DNA of 64,000 nt from an uncultured Oscillospiraceae bacterium (GTDB taxonomy: Bacteria > Bacillota > Clostridia > Oscillospirales > Oscillospiraceae), in assembly GCA_947632175.1 (NCBI GenBank), contig CANROC010000017.1, forward strand, positions 1 through 64,000. Reading direction: 5' to 3'. This document shows positions 9,401-17,038 of this stretch, piece after piece. A program made the translations under genes and the position numbers. The notes beneath the pieces were generated by a model that worked only from the letters and a program-made list of their open reading frames with translations, was not told where the DNA came from and ran no database searches. The stretch's first letter is position 1. Each line of letters opens with the position of its first letter.

Positions 9401-9695
9401 GCCGGAGACACAGTATATCTCATTTATCGATCCGAAGGGGTTGAAGCATATTCAGCCGGACGATCTCAAGATAGAGTTTTACAGGACGATCAAGGAATTG
9501 GAGGCGCGGTTGTCTCCCCCGGCAGACGGAAAACGGATCGTGCTCAATTCGTTCATCATGTCGAGTACCCGCACGTCAGACCTGCAGATGTGGTGGCCGA
9601 ACGCAGACCGGGCATACCGGGAAGCCAGAAACGTATATACGCTCGATAATGACGAATGTGTGGAATCCATGATCAAAAAAATACTTCAACAATAA
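6429..9695 (+). pseudogene. Type III-like restriction subunit (Res), split by an in-frame TAA
   Basis: Superfamily 2 helicase/endonuclease expected to translocate on DNA and cut unmodified sites with Mod. Walker A (ATGSGKT, residues 159-165) and Walker B (DEGH, 265-268) are present, and a PD-(D/E)xK nuclease core (PD 983-984, DPK 1001-1003) is near the C-terminus. A single TAA at 8334-8336 (codon 636) interrupts one continuous frame: the codons on both sides (PEYIERL, stop, TLTVFGVKAQYMEDF) read on as the normal helicase-to-linker passage of Res proteins, where Glu is usual. Start ATG 6429 follows AGGTGAT. The downstream piece has an ATG at 8370 but no clear ribosome binding site. Either a recent nonsense mutation, readthrough, or two separately made halves. 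Confidence 0.85.
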
Positions 9696-9701
9696 AGGAT
9701 G

Positions 9702-9733
9702 ATGCCCTGCAGTCGGGAACGCCTGCAGGGCAT
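9702..9733 (+). terminator. Hairpin after the restriction-modification operon
   Basis: Perfect 11-bp stem (ATGCCCTGCAG/CTGCAGGGCAT) just after the res stop. The downstream T run is poor (TTCGCAAAATTG), so efficiency is uncertain. Confidence 0.6.
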
Positions 9734-10507
9734 TTCGCAAAATTGTAAGTATATGTTATTTGAATTCAATAATAAAATTAAGATGGCGCACCTCGTTATA
9801 CATTTCGAATTCTGGTGGTATACTTAACTACTATTTGATACTCCATCCTCTCGGTTTTTGACCAAATGGTGGATTTGCAAAAGACTGCTTTCCCCAACCC
9901 TCATATATATAGACAAACCAATAAAGAGAGCCGATGGTAACTGAGCAATCACAAGCCATCGGCTTTCCCATTATGAACCAAAACGCTTTATCAAAATTCT
10001 TTGGGACGGGGGTGTGATTTGCGGATTTTTTTGTCCGTTGTTGGGTGAAGGGGCGAAATAATTCCCATGTCGTCCAATACCGAAAAGCAGAAACCAAGAT
10101 AAATCGAGAAAAAATTTCAAAAATCTCTTGGTCATTTGCGGATTTTTCGGGATGGATAGTAGAGGGGTAAATTTATCCCCCCGGTGTTCTTTGACAATTT
10201 CATATCCGGCAACTGGATAACTTTAGCGGACGGTCCCTTGACGGGGACAGCGGCGGGCGGATGCGCCAAGACCTTCCTATGCAGATTTCTGCATCAAAAG
10301 ACGGCCCTTAAGGAAGCGAGCGTGACCTCATCCGAACCGCACCGGCTTTGGCAAGCCGCGCGCAGACCCCGTCCGCCTACAATGATACCCCTGCCCAGCC
10401 ACAGACTCAACAAATGGGGGCAGCTCGGAGAGGATTTGATTTTTTGGTCGGGGTGAGATTCCCGGTGCGCGTCGCCAGACGCGGTCCAGTTGTACGCCAT
10501 AGGAGGG
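9734..10507. other. AT-rich intergenic stretch, no convincing gene
   Basis: About 770 bases without a supportable gene. Short ORFs on both strands lack ribosome binding sites. A sequence TTTGCGGATTTTT occurs twice (about 10018 and 10135). A promoter-like TTGACA, 17 bp, TGGATA (10191-10219) points towards the xis-like gene. Confidence 0.5.
10191..10219 (+). promoter_or_regulatory. Candidate promoter for the xis/int remnant
   Basis: Consensus TTGACA at 10191-10196, 17-bp spacer and TGGATA at 10214-10219. The leader to the first downstream gene would be nearly 290 bases. Confidence 0.4.
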
Positions 10508-10723
10508 ATGATAACGAAAAAACAAATTTACCACAGCATTGACGACCTTACTGATTTCTGCACAGTCTCGGATTTCTCTGTCCTCTTCGGCGTCTCCCGC
10601 GCCACGGCGTACCGCATGGCGGCGCAGGGTAATATCCCCTGCATCCACATCGGCAGACGTGTGGTGATGTCCAGAGAACACATCCGGCGCTGGGCAGATC
10701 AGGCGGCGGGAATGGGGGCGTGA
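10508..10723 (+). CDS. Excisionase-like helix-turn-helix protein
   Basis: A 71-residue protein with a winged helix-turn-helix of the excisionase/MerR-like type: VSDFSVLFGVSRATAYRMAA, then NIPCIHIGRRVVMSREHIRRW (residues about 19-62). Such proteins bend DNA at attachment sites and direct the neighbouring tyrosine integrase toward excision. The ATG at 10508 sits very close to a GGAGGG; an in-frame TTG at 10490 is the alternative start. The stop overlaps the integrase start as ATGA. It belongs to the older, decayed element left of the tRNA duplication and its partner is broken. Confidence 0.75.
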   Translation: MITKKQIYHSIDDLTDFCTVSDFSVLFGVSRATAYRMAAQGNIPCIHIGRRVVMSREHIRRWADQAAGMGA

Positions 10724-11169
10724 TGATGGCGCGAAGTGAAAGGGGCACCGGCAGTCTCTATCAGGCCAAGGACAAGACCTGGGTCTACCAATCCAACGAG
10801 AACAGTAAGCAATATATCCGCGCGCACATCAAGCCCGTGATCGGCGAGAAGTACATGAACACCATCACTGCCGACGAGCTGCCAGAGTTCTTCAACGACC
10901 GCGGTGCCAATGGCAACTTCCAGCGGTAGGGCGGCCTGTCTCCCAAGACGCTGACCAACATCCGCAACATGATGCACATCGCCTTCGACCAGGCGCTGAA
11001 GAACGGCATGATCACCGTCAACTTTGTTGAGAGCGTCCGGCTCCCCAAGGCGGAGAAGAAGGAGATGCGCGTCTTGGACCGGGAGGAGCAGTCTGCATCA
11101 CGGTTCCAAACAAAAATCCGAAAAACTGCATCAGATAAGCATCAAAAACCGATTTGGAACATCATGTAA
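10723..11169 (+). pseudogene. Decayed tyrosine integrase, N-terminal part
   Basis: Begins like an ICE-type tyrosine integrase (MARSERGTGSLYQAKDKTWV). It lacks part of the arm-binding domain (fusion directly to QYIRAHIKPVIGEKYMNTI), carries an in-frame TAG at 10927-10929, resumes (LSPKTLTNIRNMMHIAFDQA, up to VLDREEQ), and then loses the whole catalytic domain. Fused to the remaining part is sequence matching the 3' flank of the second integrase at 26372-26426. Three separate lesions make it non-functional. It sits 60 bases from an attachment site copy, as int genes of this class usually do. Confidence 0.8.
11127..11144 (+). repeat. 18-bp repeat, copy 1 (possible integrase arm site)
   Basis: TGCATCAGATAAGCATCA, perfectly repeated at 11387-11404 and 26409-26426. 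All copies lie 80-115 bases from an attachment site, as expected of arm-type integrase binding sites. Confidence 0.6.
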
Positions 11170-11198
11170 AAAGAATCGCTCCAAAAAGTTATAAAAAC

Positions 11199-11222
11199 AC
11201 CGGATTTCGTAAGAAATCCGGT
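11199..11222 (-). terminator. Copy of the tRNA terminator at the left attachment site
   Basis: ACCGGATTTC/GAAATCCGGT hairpin with GTTTTTATAAC downstream on the minus strand; it parallels the functional tRNA terminator at 26478-26510. Confidence 0.6.
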
Positions 11223-11224
11223 AC

Positions 11225-11273
11225 TTCATGGTTGCGGGGGAAGGACTTGAACCTACGACCTCCGGGTTATGAG
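11225..11273 (-). repeat. Attachment site: duplicate of the tRNA-fMet 3' half
   Basis: 49 bases identical to 26509-26557, from just past the CCA end through the T arm to the anticodon loop (TTATGAG). Identity stops where the rest of the tRNA would begin. This marks the left end of the 15.3 kb element and the right end of the older remnant. Confidence 0.85.
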
Positions 11274-11638
11274 GCAGGGGAGGAGCGTTTCTCTAATACA
11301 ATCACGTCTCACAAGTTGCAGTATTCTCACGTTGCGGAGACTTTGGATAACTTATGAGACGAAATTCTCACAAGTATCATGGCGTTTGCATCAGATAAGC
11401 ATCAGATGCATCGCAATTTTTTGGGTTTTTCTTCGGTTTATAGAATGGCGTACTTTTTGAGGGCTGGGCAGCATGACCCGACGAAAGACTGTTGATGGTC
11501 TAAGCAACATCGATAATAAAAGGACTTCATTTTCGCACCGAGTAAAGAAAAACCATTAGCGATGATGCGCTGCACTCTCGGCCTGGGGACATGAGCCAAC
11601 TGCTTCTGATTTGTACAGGTTTGTACAGGGATGTATAA
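11274..11638. other. Left end of the element, no gene
   Basis: Contains the second 18-bp arm-type repeat at 11387-11404 followed by GATGCATC. No ORF has start signals. The minus-strand ATPase gene ends at its right edge without an evident terminator. Confidence 0.5.
11387..11404 (+). repeat. 18-bp repeat, copy 2
   Basis: TGCATCAGATAAGCATCA, identical to the copies at 11127 and 26409; it lies inside the left end of the element. Confidence 0.6.
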
Positions 11639-12991
11639 TCATACTCTAAACTGAAACTTAGGAATGGCCCCATATCGTCCATCTAAATAGTCCCTGACTA
11701 CTTTCTTATCAAATCTGTCATTAAAATCATCTAAAGAATATATCGTAGATTTCCCATCCTCATTCTTGTCAACAAAGCATATTTCGTCTTTCCTCAGCAA
11801 ATCAAGATCCATAAGCTTAGATTCGTGCGTTGTCACAATAAGCTGGATGTCGCGCTCACTAGCCATTTTTAAATATTGTTCAACAAATCTGTAAGTCAGC
11901 AAAGGATGAAATCTTCTATTGATTTCGTCAACAATATAGACCTTGTCCGTTGATTTGCTTAGAAGAATCTCAATCAAATCTAAAAGACGAACAGTACCGT
12001 CAGATTCTTCATCCGCAGAAAAAGCAGCACTAGTATTGGCGTGTTGAAATTCCAATGTTTTAAAAGTAAGCGTCTCTCCTGGTAACTCAATAATATACAT
12101 CGAATTATCATCTGATCTAAGCATTATAACCGGCGATGTTCTCTCAGCCTGACTATCCCGGTAATTCTTCTGTTCACTCAAATCTTCATAAATTTGATTA
12201 AGCAATTTTTGAGGGATTTTTGCTGAAACCTTATCCGCAGAAACATCAATCAGATTAAACTTTGTTACGCCTGTTCCGAAAGCTAGCAATAAATCTCCAA
12301 TCTGATTGACGGCGTCTCCGTCTATTAAATAAGAATAATTTGTAATTGGATTGTCGGGGTCGTTGATGCTCAGATTGTATTTGAACCAATTATATAAGTC
12401 TTTGTAAATGTATACCGGCGACGGTGACAAATATAAGGAATCCTTATTTTGATTCATAAGTCGTAAAAACAGAATAGAACCATCATTCTTTACATCTTCA
12501 GCATAAATTCTCAGCCGCTCATTAATTGTGAAATTCTTGAAGTATGTATCAACCTCATAAGCCCCCGTCATCATATCTCTGCAAAAAATAGTTTTCTTAG
12601 ACTTTGAACGAACACGAATCAGATATTCCTTTAAAAACCTTCCCTCGCTTATAAACATCTCAAACCCGTAGATATATTCCTCTCCTGCCATTACAATATT
12701 AAATTCAAAGCGGGATGGACGTTTTGCATTTTCACTGTTAAGACGGCAGTACAAATCACCGACCCCCTTCGGGATCCCTGAGACAATTGTGTTCCGCGCA
12801 AACCCAAAAGCATTTACCAGATTAGACTTTCCAGAGGCGTTCGATCCATAAATTGCCATAAATTTCAAAAGTTTTTGATTGTTTTGAGTAACAAGTCGAT
12901 CAATATGCGTTCTGGCCTTTCCTGCAGTCATCGAGAAAACTTGTTCCTCGTCAAACGATAGAAAATTACTTACTGTAAATTTAGAGAGCAT
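11639..12991 (-). CDS. AAA/ABC-type ATPase, AbiL/RloC-like defence family
   Basis: A 450-residue ATP-binding protein with an SMC/ABC-like head. The N-terminus (MLSKFTVSNFLSFDEEQVFS) and Walker A (YGSNASGKSN, about residues 49-58) are typical of AAA_15/AAA_21 proteins in phage-defence islands. The Walker B region reads VYIVDEINRRFHPLLT and a switch histidine follows (IVTTHES). A partner nuclease gene (RloB/AbiLii type) would be expected next to it on the same strand, but the 365 bases beyond its stop hold no gene. It therefore acts alone, or works with the divergent operon at 13236. ATG 12991 follows AAGGTGG. Low GC compared with the core genes. Confidence 0.8.
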   Translation of the reverse strand: MLSKFTVSNFLSFDEEQVFSMTAGKARTHIDRLVTQNNQKLLKFMAIYGSNASGKSNLVNAFGFARNTIVSGIPKGVGDLYCRLNSENAKRPSRFEFNIVMAGEEYIYGFEMFISEGRFLKEYLIRVRSKSKKTIFCRDMMTGAYEVDTYFKNFTINERLRIYAEDVKNDGSILFLRLMNQNKDSLYLSPSPVYIYKDLYNWFKYNLSINDPDNPITNYSYLIDGDAVNQIGDLLLAFGTGVTKFNLIDVSADKVSAKIPQKLLNQIYEDLSEQKNYRDSQAERTSPVIMLRSDDNSMYIIELPGETLTFKTLEFQHANTSAAFSADEESDGTVRLLDLIEILLSKSTDKVYIVDEINRRFHPLLTYRFVEQYLKMASERDIQLIVTTHESKLMDLDLLRKDEICFVDKNEDGKSTIYSLDDFNDRFDKKVVRDYLDGRYGAIPKFQFRV

Positions 12992-13127
12992 AAATCAGAT
13001 CCACCTTTATTATGAGCTGATAATTAAATATAACCCATTTATCCGCTCCTGTCAACGAATAATCGCGGGAAAAGCCCGAACAAAGCTATTAATATGTGAA
13101 AAAATCACATAATCAAAGAAATATTTC

Positions 13128-13156
13128 TTGACAATAATCCAGCGATATGTTATACT
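13128..13156 (+). promoter_or_regulatory. Promoter of the MBL-fold operon
   Basis: TTGACA, 17-bp spacer, TATACT, 80 bases before the MBL gene. The intervening leader contains GCGG/CCGC inverted repeats. Confidence 0.8.
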
Positions 13157-13235
13157 CTCTTTTGTTGGCACTCGCGGTCCTAGATTGCCAATAATCTTTT
13201 GAACGCGGAGAAACCGACCCCGCAGAAAGGAAAAA

Positions 13236-14174
13236 ATGAAGATACAAGCACTAAGCCATTATGATGGTGACCTTGATACGCGTTTTGGCGATTGCATTCT
13301 CATCCAAGACTCCAATTCGCTGATTGTCTATGATGGCGGTCATCAAAAACACGCAGAGGAGGTCGAAAGGTTTTTGAAAGACCATCCTTCCATTACTACG
13401 GTGCGAATCGTTGTCTCTCACAACGACAGCGATCATACAGACGGGGTATGTAACCTCCTTGACTGGCTACATAACCAAGGAACATACTCAGTCATTGTGT
13501 ACTCCCACCAATATCTGCGACATACCGAAACCATTTTGAAAAAGCTTGACGACGGCCGTAGAAAAAGAGAGCGTCTTGTGGAAGCCATTCTTGACATCTT
13601 TGATAACTTAAAACAAATAATCGAAACAGCAGATAAATATGGCTTTACTACCGTTGAGGCGTTGAAAGACAAGGCTGTTGGCAGTTGTACCATCGTTGGC
13701 CCCACCGTAGACCAGTTTACAGATTGTGCCACAAAAGCGGTGGACAAAAAAGCAGACGGTGACACCGGTGAAGAAACAGAGATGAATGCTGCCAGCGTTC
13801 AATTAAAGTGCCGGCTTGATAATGGGAATGCCGTTCTGCTGTGTGGAGACGCTGCACCATCTTTTCTCAATAATCTTGAAAGCTATTTATACATTCAGCT
13901 TCCCCATCACGGGCAATTAGACGATGCGAAAGCATTATTTGACATGCTGGAGGATCCTCAGAAGAAAGAATATCTTGTATCAGACAACACCGGATCTGGC
14001 TCTACAAGCGGAGGGTCTGACAAGCTGGTGGAATACATGAGGGAAAACAAGTTCAGCCCAGCGCACAACACAAAGGACGGGGTCGTTTATATTCCTGCAT
14101 TATCACCTTCCAGAAGTTCGCGCGGCAAACAGGGGGTAATCCTCGGTGATTTGGATCGTTTCTTCAGATTCTGA
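13236..14174 (+). CDS. MBL-fold metallohydrolase, ComEC/Rec2-like
   Basis: A 312-residue cytoplasmic protein with metallo-beta-lactamase fold motifs. The zinc-binding VSHNDSDHTDG (HxDxDH, residues about 67-77) lies near the N-terminus. A later GD (VLLCGDA, about residue 206) and LPHHG (about 226) complete the site. It resembles the catalytic domain of ComEC-type hydrolases but lacks their membrane part, so a nucleic-acid or nucleotide phosphodiester substrate is plausible. A charged helical insert (about 100-190) is unlike typical MBL enzymes. RBS AGAAAGGA. The next gene starts inside its last codons, implying a coupled complex. Function not known; location in a defence-type island suggests anti-phage activity. 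Confidence 0.8.
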   Translation: MKIQALSHYDGDLDTRFGDCILIQDSNSLIVYDGGHQKHAEEVERFLKDHPSITTVRIVVSHNDSDHTDGVCNLLDWLHNQGTYSVIVYSHQYLRHTETILKKLDDGRRKRERLVEAILDIFDNLKQIIETADKYGFTTVEALKDKAVGSCTIVGPTVDQFTDCATKAVDKKADGDTGEETEMNAASVQLKCRLDNGNAVLLCGDAAPSFLNNLESYLYIQLPHHGQLDDAKALFDMLEDPQKKEYLVSDNTGSGSTSGGSDKLVEYMRENKFSPAHNTKDGVVYIPALSPSRSSRGKQGVILGDLDRFFRF

Positions 14175-14682
14175 CATAGCAGGGAACGCCGGGCAACTTG
14201 CAGCGCGTCATAGGTATATTGAAGAGGTGACGTCATCTGTGGTGTCACCTTGGAGATATCAAAAAGTCAATCCTATGGAAAACGGCGGCTTTTTATGTTG
14301 CTTTTCCTCCGAGGGACTTCGCGGAACCTTTATAACTGCCCATATAGCACAAGTTAGCGCATGGTGCATGATCAAAGAAATATATAACAGCGAGATCATT
14401 GTGGCTAACACTTGCATATGGGCCAGATGGGGCCACAAAAGACTGCTTAAGAATTTGATGAACTATAATACATATGCAAATCTCTGGTTTGCCAAGCAGG
14501 GAGTAGATTTAGATCGCTACCGCACTTTTCACAAGGTGAATACCCTTCAAAACATCGGATCTTATGGCTTTATTACCTCGAAGTCTGAGCGGCTCCTTTA
14601 TAAAAACAGACATTTAGATTTACGAGAAGCAATTATGACAGCCTTTGATAAAGTATACCCGATTGACTTGCTCAGCGATTAG
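14146..14682 (+). CDS. Uncharacterised protein of the MBL-fold operon
   Basis: 178 residues, not recognised. The GTG at 14146 has AGGGGGT eight bases upstream and overlaps the MBL gene by 29 bases; the in-frame ATG at 14275 has no ribosome binding site. Visible features are a Gly/Cys/Phe-rich segment (NGGFLCCFSSEGLRGTFITA), a mildly hydrophobic helix (AHIAQVSAWCMIKEIY), an Arg/Lys-rich segment (RWGHKRLLKNL) and an aromatic-rich middle. There is no signal peptide or clear membrane helix. The 29-base overlap and shared promoter say it works with the MBL protein. Confidence 0.7.
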   Translation: MIWIVSSDSDIAGNAGQLAARHRYIEEVTSSVVSPWRYQKVNPMENGGFLCCFSSEGLRGTFITAHIAQVSAWCMIKEIYNSEIIVANTCIWARWGHKRLLKNLMNYNTYANLWFAKQGVDLDRYRTFHKVNTLQNIGSYGFITSKSERLLYKNRHLDLREAIMTAFDKVYPIDLLSD

Positions 14683-14693
14683 GAGATATGATA

Positions 14694-15188
14694 ATGAATA
14701 GCATAATTGACAAAATTGGCACCTATCAGATTCTTACAAACCTATTTCCAGGAGTTTTCTTTTCGATAGGTATGAAATACATGTTTGGTATAGACATTTT
14801 TTCTAACGACATAGGATATTATGTTGCGGAATGCTATTTTATGGGGCTTATTATAAGTAGAATCGGATCAATACTTGTAGTGCCAATTTGCAAGAAACTA
14901 AAATTGATAAAACATGTTAATTATTCTGAATATATAATCGCTGCAAAGGGCGACCCCAAAATAGATGTATTGTCGGAAATGAACAATTATCTGCGTTCGC
15001 TTCTAACGTGTACTATATTCATGCCCGTGTGTTATGGAATCTATTGCCTTTATATTTCCTTGGCTTGGTTTCATAGTGTATTCCCGTGGGGTGCAATAAT
15101 ATTTCTTGTAGTCCTTTTCGCCACTTCTTACAGAAAAAATACTGCCTTCATTATTGAACGAATTCATTCGAAAGTCCAAAGAGAGTAA
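14694..15188 (+). CDS. Small integral membrane protein, possible effector
   Basis: 164 residues, third gene of the operon; the start at 14694 has AGGAG eight bases upstream (an ATG at 14688 is too close). Two hydrophobic segments lie in the N-terminal half (ILTNLFPGVFFSIGMKYMFG and YYVAECYFMGLIISRIGSIL) and two in the C-terminal half (about residues 105-127 and 131-147), with a charged cytoplasmic loop between. Size and topology recall membrane-disrupting effectors of abortive-infection systems, but no family is recognised. AT-rich codon use points to recent transfer. Confidence 0.7.
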   Translation: MNSIIDKIGTYQILTNLFPGVFFSIGMKYMFGIDIFSNDIGYYVAECYFMGLIISRIGSILVVPICKKLKLIKHVNYSEYIIAAKGDPKIDVLSEMNNYLRSLLTCTIFMPVCYGIYCLYISLAWFHSVFPWGAIIFLVVLFATSYRKNTAFIIERIHSKVQRE

Positions 15189-15301
15189 TAATCCCTTCAG
15201 TAAGAACGTCGAAGCACCGAGATTGATAATGCACGGCATTCTGTTAATCATATTTCATTTTTGCGAATTCTTCCATCGTTTCAAACATCCCTTTTTTCCT
15301 C

Positions 15302-15330
15302 TTGTATGTTTTCGACATGTAATGTATAAT
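15302..15330 (+). promoter_or_regulatory. Promoter of the DUF3800 gene
   Basis: TTGTAT, 17-bp spacer, consensus TATAAT, about 35 bases before the GTG start. Confidence 0.75.
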
Positions 15331-15364
15331 ATGGATGTCAGTTTTGTAAAGGGTGCTGATTGTA

Positions 15365-16162
15365 GTGACATACATATTATATTGCGATGAATCGGCAGAT
15401 TCTGGACCAAAATTTTCGGATTTTTTCGGCGGATGTATCATAAACAGTGAGGACATTAACGAAATACAGTCTGCTTTGGAAACTCGCAAAAAAGAATTGA
15501 ATCTATTTTCAGAAATTAAATGGACAAAAGTAACTGAAAATTATCTAGAAAAATATATTGCAATTATTGACCTTTTCTTTGATTTTGTCGCGCAAGGTAA
15601 AATTAAAGTTCGGGTTATGTTTAGGCGGACAGACGATGTCTTTATTCGGTCTGGCAATACTGTAGATGATAAGTACTTCAAACTGTATTATCAATTTTTA
15701 AAGCATGGCTTTGGGCTAAAAAATATTCCCCCTGAGTGTACACCTGCCAATCTGATTGTGAACCTTGATATTCTCCCAGACAAGCACGGCAAGCGGGATG
15801 CGTTCAAGCAGTTTTTGAGTAATATGCCGCAAACATTGGACTTTTCCAATGTAGATATAACAATACGCCCACGCGATATTATTGAAGTGAATTCTAAGGA
15901 TCACATCTTGTTGCAGTGCACAGATATTGTTTTGGGGTCAATGCACTTTAAACTTAACGGTTTTGATAAGCAGAAACCAGATGGTCAGCGCATACGGGGC
16001 AGAAGGACTATTGCCAAAGAGCGGCTTTACAAACATATCCTAAGCCGTATTCAAGGCATATTTCCTAGATTTAATATTGGTATTTCGACTGGATCTCATA
16101 ACTTCGTAAACCCGCACTGGGAAAGCCCGTATGAACACTGGCTTTTTAAAGGCAAAAAATAA
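15365..16162 (+). CDS. DUF3800 family protein
   Basis: A 265-residue protein with the DUF3800 signature: an N-terminal YILYCDESADSG strand carrying Asp/Glu, a central acidic patch and a C-terminal DIVLGSMHF. DUF3800 proteins are predicted to adopt an RNase H-like fold and are common in prophages and defence islands, but their role is not established. The GTG at 15365 is chosen because it has AAAGGG upstream and puts YCDES in its usual place; GTG 15353 is possible. It has its own promoter, so it is probably separate from the MBL operon. Confidence 0.8.
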   Translation: MTYILYCDESADSGPKFSDFFGGCIINSEDINEIQSALETRKKELNLFSEIKWTKVTENYLEKYIAIIDLFFDFVAQGKIKVRVMFRRTDDVFIRSGNTVDDKYFKLYYQFLKHGFGLKNIPPECTPANLIVNLDILPDKHGKRDAFKQFLSNMPQTLDFSNVDITIRPRDIIEVNSKDHILLQCTDIVLGSMHFKLNGFDKQKPDGQRIRGRRTIAKERLYKHILSRIQGIFPRFNIGISTGSHNFVNPHWESPYEHWLFKGKK

Positions 16163-16236
16163 AGAAGCGCCTGACACTTTCTACATCAATACCCTACGTA
16201 GGAACGTAAGGCTTCGAAAATGCGAGGCGCTCTTTA
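16161..16236 (+). terminator. Structured 3' end of the DUF3800 transcript
   Basis: AAAG-AGCGCCT pairs with AGGCGCT-CTTT across 50 bases that contain a perfect CCTACGTAGG palindrome (16193-16202). Probably a terminator or a small structured RNA. The rest of the gap to 16639 shows no gene with start signals. Confidence 0.5.
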
Positions 16237-16747
16237 CCTAATTATATGTTTCTACATTTATATTATACAGTATTTTTTAAGTTTGTCAAGTTTTCAGAAA
16301 ATAAAATTTCGATTTTTTAATGCCCTGATGGACTATCCTTCAATAAGCAAAACGTGAACTATGTACTCTAAATCTTCATGTGCTATAATACCTTTCATCT
16401 CTGCCCAGTGCAAAAATATGGGAGGTATTTTTGTGAGTCGCACCATGGAGCAACGCATAGATTCCGCAACCTGTTCCCACGTGGATATCACCAACGGAGA
16501 TTTCAAAATGAGTTGGTATTCCACACTTCCCGCTGTAAGATGCGTTAAACGGAGTGACGAATGAATCCGCCCCAGACAAAACTCATACAACAACCGAGGC
16601 AATTCAGCCTCGGTTATTTTATTATCAGGAGGTATTTCTATGAACAGTACAAGCCACTACACAAAACCAGCAAATCAGGTCCGACGAAGGCCTGAGAACG
16701 CCCTAACCGCTGTCTCTCCAGTGAGGGACAAACAATGGAGGTGCGAA

Positions 16748-17038
16748 ATGAAGATCACTATTGAAAAAAGTACATCAGGGGATGCGCGGCTCACTGCTGA
16801 AATGCTCAGGCAAGCCGGCCTCGCTTGGGCGGACGAGCTGGAGGCCCATGTCTCCGGGAGCGCGATCACCGTCACAAAAAAGCAGATGTCCGCCAACGAC
16901 CTGCGGGAAGCCATGGGTAGTCTCGTCGCTCTTGCCGGTGAATTTAGGAAGCGCGCTAACGAGATCTGCGCCGGCTGCGACGGCGAGGACTGCCCGTACC
17001 TTGAGGACGAGTTGGACGAGGGGGGGGACAACATATGA
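16748..17038 (+). CDS. Small acidic element-borne protein, Cys-containing
   Basis: A 96-residue protein of unknown function: a strand-rich N-terminus (MKITIEKSTSGDARLTAEML), then a helix with LREAMGSLVALAGEFRKRAN and an acidic Cys cluster CAGCDGEDCPYLEDELDEGG. The Cys spacing could bind a metal. ATG 16748 has GGAGGTG six bases upstream; an in-frame ATG at 16640 also has a perfect AGGAGGT, so either a 132-residue form or a leader peptide is possible. Such proteins occur in clostridial integrative elements without assigned roles. Confidence 0.65.
   Translation: MKITIEKSTSGDARLTAEMLRQAGLAWADELEAHVSGSAITVTKKQMSANDLREAMGSLVALAGEFRKRANEICAGCDGEDCPYLEDELDEGGDNI

Noticed and set aside
2782-9695. DISARM or BREX interpretation of the methyltransferase-helicase locus
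   Set aside because: No PglZ, BrxL, DUF1998 or PLD genes; the helicase has a C-terminal PD-(D/E)xK core as in type III Res.
9831-10097. Minus-strand 88-codon ORF in the gap after the R-M operon
   Set aside because: No ribosome binding site or recognisable features; likely chance in AT-rich sequence.
16333-16602. Minus-strand 89-codon ORF before the small acidic gene
   Set aside because: No start signals, and an equally long overlapping minus-strand ORF exists in another frame.
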